A stretch of 64,000 nucleotides of DNA from contig JAFTYU010000002.1 of assembly GCA_017461235.1 (NCBI GenBank), forward strand, positions 1 to 64,000, written 5' to 3'. The DNA is from Clostridia bacterium. GTDB lineage: Bacteria; Bacillota; Clostridia; Oscillospirales; Acutalibacteraceae. Below are positions 58,723 through 64,000 of the stretch, in pieces; position 1 is the stretch's first letter; each line of letters starts with the position of its first letter. Under the pieces are notes generated by a model. It did no database searches. It was not told where the DNA came from and saw only the letters and a program-made list of their open reading frames with translations. Position numbers and translations under genes: made by a program.

Positions 58723-59976
58723 ATGAACGCATATCTTGAAAAAGATTTTGAACTTCTTAAAAATTCTGATGCCGAGCTTTTTGAAGCATTTGAAAAAGAG
58801 CAGGTGCGTCAGAGCAGAAATATTGAACTTATCGCAAGTGAAAACTACGCTTCTGCTGCTGTTATGGCTGCAAGCGGCAGTATACTTACAAATAAATATG
58901 CAGAAGGTTATCCTTCACGCAGATATTACGGCGGCTGCGAATATGTTGACATCGCCGAAACTCTTGCTATTGAGCGTGCAAAAAAGCTTTTCGGTTGTGA
59001 ATACGCCAACGTTCAACCCCACTCAGGCTCACAGGCAAACTTTGCAGTTTACTTTGCACTTCTTCAACCCGGTGACACGGTTCTCGGTATGAGCCTTGCA
59101 GACGGCGGTCACCTTACACACGGCTCACCCGTTAATGTCAGCGGTTCTTACTTCAATTTTGAAAGCTACGGTGTTGATGATAACGGTTATCTTGACTATG
59201 ACGCTCTCGAAAAGAAAGCAAAAGAATGCAACCCCAAGCTTATTGTAGCAGGTGCTTCCGCCTACCCCAGAACAATTGATTTTGCCAAAATCCGCGAAAT
59301 CGCCGACTCTGTAGGCGCATTGTTTATGGTGGATATGGCTCACATTGCAGGTCTTGTTGCCGCAGACAGACACCCTTCACCCATCCCCTACGCTCACGTT
59401 GTTACATCCACAACTCATAAAACTCTCCGTGGTCCTCGTGGCGGTCTTATTCTTACAAACGACGAAGAAATTGCCAAAAAAGTCAACAAGGCTATTTTTC
59501 CCGGTATTCAGGGCGGTCCCCTTATGCATATAATTGCCGCCAAGGCCATATGCTTCGGCGAAGCACTTAAACCCGAATTCAAAGAATACGGCAAAAAAAT
59601 TATTTCAAACTGTAAAGCCCTTGAAAACGCTCTTGCAGCACAAGGTGTCGATATGGTTTCGGGCGGTTCTGACAACCACCTTCTTCTTCTTGATCTCAGA
59701 AGCCTTGGTATAACAGGTAAAGAGCTCGAAAAACGTCTCGATGATGTTTATATCACAGTTAATAAAAACGCTATCCCCAAAGATCCCGAAAAGCCATTCG
59801 TTACAAGCGGTGTTCGCATAGGTACCGCCGCCGTTACAACCCGTGGCTTTGAGGCGCAGGATATGGTGGATATCGCAGAATGTATTAAGCTTGCCGCAAC
59901 TGATTTTGAAAACAGCGCCGATGCTATCAGAGAACGTGTTTCAAAAATCTGTGACAAATATCCCCTTTATAAATAA
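58723..59976 (+). CDS. glyA: Serine hydroxymethyltransferase
   Basis: 417 residues, usual length. [12 protein letters not shown], the [12 protein letters not shown] segment, [12 protein letters not shown] and the PLP lysine in [15 protein letters not shown] are clear. It interconverts serine and glycine with tetrahydrofolate one-carbon transfer. The ATG at 58723 follows GGGGGAT and matches homologue starts ([12 protein letters not shown]...). Monocistronic, followed by two hairpins. Confidence 0.96.
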   Translation: MNAYLEKDFELLKNSDAELFEAFEKEQVRQSRNIELIASENYASAAVMAASGSILTNKYAEGYPSRRYYGGCEYVDIAETLAIERAKKLFGCEYANVQPHSGSQANFAVYFALLQPGDTVLGMSLADGGHLTHGSPVNVSGSYFNFESYGVDDNGYLDYDALEKKAKECNPKLIVAGASAYPRTIDFAKIREIADSVGALFMVDMAHIAGLVAADRHPSPIPYAHVVTSTTHKTLRGPRGGLILTNDEEIAKKVNKAIFPGIQGGPLMHIIAAKAICFGEALKPEFKEYGKKIISNCKALENALAAQGVDMVSGGSDNHLLLLDLRSLGITGKELEKRLDDVYITVNKNAIPKDPEKPFVTSGVRIGTAAVTTRGFEAQDMVDIAECIKLAATDFENSADAIRERVSKICDKYPLYK

Positions 59977-60030
59977 TCACAGAAAGACGGGGATGTAAAA
60001 AAGCGCAAACCGCATAAAACAATACACATC

Positions 60031-60069
60031 AAGGGATTCTTACAGGTATCACTCCTGCAAGAATCCCTT
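60031..60069 (+). terminator. Long hairpin downstream of glyA
   Basis: AAGGGATTCTT-A-CAGG and CCTG-C-AAGAATCCCTT form a 15-bp stem with a symmetric A/C mismatch and a TATCACT loop. It is followed by AAATAATGG without a T-tract, so terminator action is weak; it could instead protect the glyA mRNA 3' end or be a repeat. Confidence 0.6.
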
Positions 60070-60075
60070 AAATAA

Positions 60076-60112
60076 TGGACTGTAAAAAACTTTCGTTTTT
60101 TACAGTCCATTT
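60076..60112. terminator. Bidirectional terminator between glyA and the Ig/Fn3 gene
   Basis: TGGACTGTAAAAAAC and GTTTTTTACAGTCCA (60076-60109) around TTTC, then TTTT. The inner stem equals that at 32731-32762 while the outer base pairs differ. Confidence 0.88.
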
Positions 60113-60117
60113 TAATC

Positions 60118-63100
60118 TCACATAACAATATTACCGATATCACTTAAATTGCAATCAGCAACATACGAGCTCGCAAAACTGCCGTTGAAGGCCTTGACTG
60201 TATAGTAATAATCTAAATCAACGTCAACCTTCTCATCGGAATACGTAGCGTAGCCGGTTTCATCAACAACAAGGTCTTCGCTATTTACAACAGCCAATTT
60301 TTCCCAAGCGCCGTCAAGCTTGCGATAAACAGCATATCTGTCTGCTCCTTCAACAGGCTTCCAGCCTACAAGCACGCCATTCTCCTGAAGCTGAAGTGCA
60401 ATCTCAGGCTCGTTAACACGGATAATCTGCGATGAAGCTATATAATTACTTAAGCATTTACCTTTAAAGCCCTTGACAGTATATGAATATGTTTCACCCG
60501 CGACAGCAGTTTCGTCAATAAAGCTTAAAACTGATGCTTGAGTATCTTTGAGAATTTCCCATTTACCGTCACCTGTTTTTCTGTAAACCCTGTAGCCATC
60601 AACTCCGGCAACCTTGTTCCATTTAAGCTCTATTCCCGTTGTTTTATTAGCAACAGATTTCACCTTAGGTGTGGATATAAACGTCAACGCAGCTTGATTA
60701 AATCCACTTACGACCTCATCGTTTTTCGCTCTTACAGCGTAACGGTATGTGACACCGCTTTTAACGGTTTTATCCGTATAAGATGTACTTGTTGTATCCT
60801 TTAATATAGTCCATTTTGTCTCGCCTTCGGCTTTTCTGTAAATCCTGAAATCCTTTGTGCCTACGGGTTTATTCCATTTAACATTAATACCCGAGTCAAC
60901 TGTTTTTACAGTAATTTTCGGTGCGGCAAGATATTTAAGTGAAATACCCTCAGAGACATAGGCACTTGTGCATTTGCCGTTTACTGCTTTTACGGTATAT
61001 GTGTAAAGAATTCCGCTTTCTGCAGCTTTGTCCACGTAGCTTGTATTCGCATTGCCTTCGACTTTTGCAATAAGTTTCCAGCTTGTGCTCTTTGTTTTAC
61101 GGTAAAGGTAATAGCTGTCCGCGCCCTTCACCTTGCCCCAGGTTACTTTTGCACCTGCCGCATCGTTTTCTGTGCTCTTAAGAGCTGGTGCTGCAAGACG
61201 AATGATATCCCAGCCGTCTCTGTTATAGTCGCCGTATATTTTTCCGTATGTGGCTCTCACCGTGTAATTGTATTCCACACCGCTCTTTGACTTAACGGCT
61301 GTATCTGTATAATAAGCCTTTGATGTTGTCTCAAGATAAGTCCACTTACCGTCACCTATACGGCGGTAAACTCTGTAACCGTCAGCACCTTTTACTGTGC
61401 TCCATTTAAGTGTCACTCCGTTTGCAGAGTTTGCTATGCTTGAAACTTCCGGTGTTCCCAATCTCTTGATGCTTAAGCCGGTTTTATTATAACTGCTGAG
61501 AGTTTTTCCTGAAACAGCTCTCACGGTGTATTTATATGTGTTGCCGCTTTTGTTTGCAACTGCTGTATCGGTATAGCTTGTTTTTTCCGTTGTTCCGATA
61601 AGCGTCCAGCCGCCTGTTGAGCCTTTGCGGTAAACTCTGTAAGCTTCAGCGCCTTTTACTGCGTTCCATTTGACATTGATGCCGCTTGTTGTATTTGCAA
61701 CACTCTTAAGCTTTGGTGCAGCAAGATATTTTATAACAGCGGTTTCATAACCGCTTTCATAGCCGTTTCTTGATGCGGAAACTGCATATCTGTACTCCTT
61801 GCCGCTTTCGACTGCGGAATCAAGCACAGAATAGCCTTCACCTTCAACACTTATTAAAAATGTCCAACCGTCATCACCATCGGTGTATTTGTAAACATTA
61901 CAATAAATGTCGCTGTAATCCTTCCAGGAAATCTTTATGTTTCCGTCAAGATTCTCCACCTTTACACCTTGCACAGGAGAAATATATTCGGTAGTCACAC
62001 CTTTTTTATTGTAGTCGCCGTATTTACCGTCGGGATTTACACCACGGACAGTATATGTATATTTAACACCGTTTTTGATGCCCTTAGTATCTTCATAAAA
62101 GCAATCAGCTACAGAACTTAAATATTCCCAACCTTTAGCATTATCTTCTTTGCGGTAAACTCTGTATTCGACTGCACCTACCACGGGCTCCCACGAAATG
62201 CTGACAGAACCCATGCCGTTGTTAACACTGAATATTTCAGGAGCGGAAGTCAGCCCCACATTGATAACCACAGGAACAACGTTATATGCACCCATATATT
62301 CAACTGCTATATAGTTATATGGGCTGGTTTCATCCCAGGGAATAAAAAACTGTATATCTTCATAGGCTATTTTCGCGTCGTAAGGAATAACGTTACCGTT
62401 TTTATCAGCAAAATCACCCTTTTCGGCACTATATACATATTCGATTTTACTTCCGTCTTCTAAAGTGAGAATAAGTGTATTACCCACTTCATAAGGATTG
62501 CATGAAGATATATTGTAAATATAGACTTCTGTTTCTTCATAATTCTCATCCAGGCTTGGTACCCACTCACCGCCTTCACCATACTTGAAAACAATGGGTT
62601 TTGCGGTTGTAAACTCAATATCCGTTACAGGGTTCTCAATAATAGTAACAGGTATGTAACAAGTCTTGTCAAAAATTTCAAGGGTAAATTTATGTTCACC
62701 CGGTTCCCAAGGCTTCTCAGACTGATCTGAATAACAATTCACATCCACATCAGAAAGAAACTCACCTGATTCGTTTATATAATCATACTTTTCAGCATTA
62801 TAGGTGTAAACAGATGTCGTTGCGTCATTATAAGTAACCGTAACGGATGTACCCGCTGTATATAAAGGGGCATCGTAAGCAAAATACTCTCCGTCATCTT
62901 CATAATCTGGATACCACATACCATTGGTATTCTCGTAGTATTTCACGGGTTTTTCCGAATTGAAGCTGATGCTTTCAACAGGATTTTCCATAATCTTAAC
63001 GGGAACAGGAAATTTACAACCCATAAAATAATATTCTACCGAATATTCGCCGAGCTCTGTCCAAGGCATTACTTCCTGAGTATCATCAGAAACGATATCA

Positions 63101-63795
63101 TAAAAATACACCTCGTTTCCGTTTTCATCAAAGTATGAATATCCGTCGGATGTATATACGCTACGGCTGCCGTCTTTAAACGTAACGTTAAGCTTATTGC
63201 CTTCTGCATAGAAGGGTGTATCGTAATCGTAGTAGAAAAATTCTGCAGTATCGTCTTTATACTTAAAGCCGTCAACATTCTGTATGAGTTCAATAGGCTC
63301 AACAGGTACAAATTCAACAGACTCAACTGTTGACTCGGTAATTTCAACGGGAACTTCACACTCACCGCCGTCATAAATAACGGTTAAAGAGTGTGTTCCT
63401 ACAGACCAGGGGTCAGTTTCCTGATCCGTTGTATAATCAAGCTCCCATGAATCAAGCACACGACCCTTCTCGTCAACGAATTCACCGTCAACGCAGGTGT
63501 AAAAATATGTTGCTACATCCGAAGGCTCGTATAAATACATTACCTCAATCTCAGCACCATCCTGCCATAAATCGAAGTAATCATATATAAATACGCTTTT
63601 ATATTCTTCGGTTTCTTCGTCATAAACATATGACCAGTAGCCCCCGGTATTTTCACATAAAGAAAATTTTCCTTCAGGATGCTCGTACGTCATATAACTA
63701 AGCTGTTCTGCCGCTTCGGCTTTTACCACGCTCACACAAGAAAACACGGATAAAAGCATAATAGCGGCTAACACCAGGCTTAAGGTTTTTTTCAT
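60118..63795 (-). CDS. Giant secreted protein with Ig-like and Fn3 repeats
   Basis: 1225 residues. Signal peptide 1-30 (MKKTLSLVLAAIMLLSVFSC...). Residues about 30-545 hold four diverged repeats of about 115-130 residues, each ending in a strand such as VPVEITESTVESVEF, VPVKIMENPVESISF or IPVTIIENPVTDIEF, rich in Tyr and Asp: bacterial Ig-like modules. Residues about 550-1210 contain eight Fn3-like repeats with the YRVYRK core and SGxxYxYTVRA strand. The C-terminus (SDIGNIVM) has no dockerin or cell-wall anchor. No catalytic domain is seen, so an adhesin or matrix role is likely. AAGGAGG seven bases before ATG; own promoter and terminator. Relatives at 4743 and 14676 share the Fn3 type. Confidence 0.85.
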   Translation of the reverse strand: MKKTLSLVLAAIMLLSVFSCVSVVKAEAAEQLSYMTYEHPEGKFSLCENTGGYWSYVYDEETEEYKSVFIYDYFDLWQDGAEIEVMYLYEPSDVATYFYTCVDGEFVDEKGRVLDSWELDYTTDQETDPWSVGTHSLTVIYDGGECEVPVEITESTVESVEFVPVEPIELIQNVDGFKYKDDTAEFFYYDYDTPFYAEGNKLNVTFKDGSRSVYTSDGYSYFDENGNEVYFYDIVSDDTQEVMPWTELGEYSVEYYFMGCKFPVPVKIMENPVESISFNSEKPVKYYENTNGMWYPDYEDDGEYFAYDAPLYTAGTSVTVTYNDATTSVYTYNAEKYDYINESGEFLSDVDVNCYSDQSEKPWEPGEHKFTLEIFDKTCYIPVTIIENPVTDIEFTTAKPIVFKYGEGGEWVPSLDENYEETEVYIYNISSCNPYEVGNTLILTLEDGSKIEYVYSAEKGDFADKNGNVIPYDAKIAYEDIQFFIPWDETSPYNYIAVEYMGAYNVVPVVINVGLTSAPEIFSVNNGMGSVSISWEPVVGAVEYRVYRKEDNAKGWEYLSSVADCFYEDTKGIKNGVKYTYTVRGVNPDGKYGDYNKKGVTTEYISPVQGVKVENLDGNIKISWKDYSDIYCNVYKYTDGDDGWTFLISVEGEGYSVLDSAVESGKEYRYAVSASRNGYESGYETAVIKYLAAPKLKSVANTTSGINVKWNAVKGAEAYRVYRKGSTGGWTLIGTTEKTSYTDTAVANKSGNTYKYTVRAVSGKTLSSYNKTGLSIKRLGTPEVSSIANSANGVTLKWSTVKGADGYRVYRRIGDGKWTYLETTSKAYYTDTAVKSKSGVEYNYTVRATYGKIYGDYNRDGWDIIRLAAPALKSTENDAAGAKVTWGKVKGADSYYLYRKTKSTSWKLIAKVEGNANTSYVDKAAESGILYTYTVKAVNGKCTSAYVSEGISLKYLAAPKITVKTVDSGINVKWNKPVGTKDFRIYRKAEGETKWTILKDTTSTSYTDKTVKSGVTYRYAVRAKNDEVVSGFNQAALTFISTPKVKSVANKTTGIELKWNKVAGVDGYRVYRKTGDGKWEILKDTQASVLSFIDETAVAGETYSYTVKGFKGKCLSNYIASSQIIRVNEPEIALQLQENGVLVGWKPVEGADRYAVYRKLDGAWEKLAVVNSEDLVVDETGYATYSDEKVDVDLDYYYTVKAFNGSFASSYVADCNLSDIGNIVM

Positions 63796-63831
63796 AATTT
63801 TGACCTCCTTGCAAATATCTTTGTCTACTTT

Positions 63832-63860
63832 ATTCTACATTAGAATTTACTTCTTTTCAA
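63832..63860 (-). promoter_or_regulatory. Promoter for the giant Ig/Fn3 gene
   Basis: Minus-strand TTGAAA (63855-63860), 17-bp spacer, TAGAAT (63832-63837), about 37 bp upstream of the ATG. The remaining bases to 64000 are AT-rich with no gene seen. Confidence 0.78.
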
Positions 63861-64000
63861 TATATGTTTCTCACATAAATTTTACCGATTTTTGCACGAT
63901 TTGATAAAAAAATATTTTTGCTTGCTTTTTTCTCTGTAAAAACATTGTCATTTTGCCTATATTCTGTCGAAATTTTTTTACTTATAGCCAATTGAAAACG

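Overview
The window reads as chromosomal DNA of a low-GC, Gram-positive, anaerobic gut-type Clostridia (Ruminococcaceae/Oscillospirales-like). The grounds are: strong Shine-Dalgarno sequences, many TTGACA/TTGAAA-17-TATAAT promoters, U-tract terminators, a Noc/RsmG pair, a GlgC/GlgD glycogen operon, dockerin and fibronectin-III-like secreted proteins, and carbohydrate-active enzymes. No rRNA, tRNA, phage, IS transposase or CRISPR array was recognised. The taxonomic placement is inference.

Layout. 1-470 is a tandem array of palindromic repeats cut by the window edge. 583-4409 (-) is tetR, a dockerin secreted protein, cyclophilin and a GPH sugar symporter. 4743-8111 (+) is a large Fn3-repeat protein ending in a dockerin. 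8156-9655 (-) is an MFS sugar transporter. 9804-14471 (-) is a four-gene unit: HAD phosphatase, YgiQ radical SAM, GH43 glycosidase and class II aldolase. 14676-16883 (-) is a secreted protein with a cohesin-like N-terminus and three Fn3 repeats. 17207-21321 (-) holds noc, rsmG and a GH31 alpha-glucosidase. 21518-23017 (+) is a DUF1846 protein. 23064-25433 (+) is a cobalamin riboswitch followed by a DUF4430 lipoprotein, an ECF S component and an AI-2E-family permease. 25474-32719 is mostly small housekeeping and uncharacterised genes, including a HAD-PHP fusion, a three-gene cassette of small acidic proteins and a DUF5058 membrane pair.

32767-35886 has NUDIX, a histidine phosphatase and an ABC exporter. 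36052-39625 (+) is a nucleoside-salvage operon (deoD, deoB, cdd, pdp) in which Cdd lacks one zinc-ligand cysteine. 39663-43073 carries two metal-dependent amidohydrolases, a phosphatase and two XRE regulators. 43063-48790 (-) is the glycogen operon glgB-glgC-glgD-glgA. 49210-55186 (+) is marR plus a heterodimeric ABC exporter behind a structured leader, then a GxGYxYP-type secreted protein. 55221-58448 (-) is the NAD de novo operon nadA-nadB-nadC. 58723-59976 (+) is glyA. 60118-63795 (-) is a 1225-residue secreted Ig-like/Fn3 protein.

Together the genes describe a saccharolytic cell that takes up and stores sugars (GPH and MFS transporters, GH31, GH43, glycogen), salvages nucleosides and B12, makes its own NAD, and displays repeat-rich surface proteins that may assemble through dockerin-cohesin contacts. 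The most interesting points are the riboswitch-controlled transcobalamin-like lipoprotein with its ECF component, the dockerin/cohesin-like surface set, the Cys-to-Trp change in Cdd, the HAD-PHP fusion, the structured tRNA-T-arm-like leader of the marR-ABC operon, and several families of intergenic hairpin repeats. Many start codons were moved downstream of the longest frame, because an in-frame GTG often forms part of the Shine-Dalgarno sequence.
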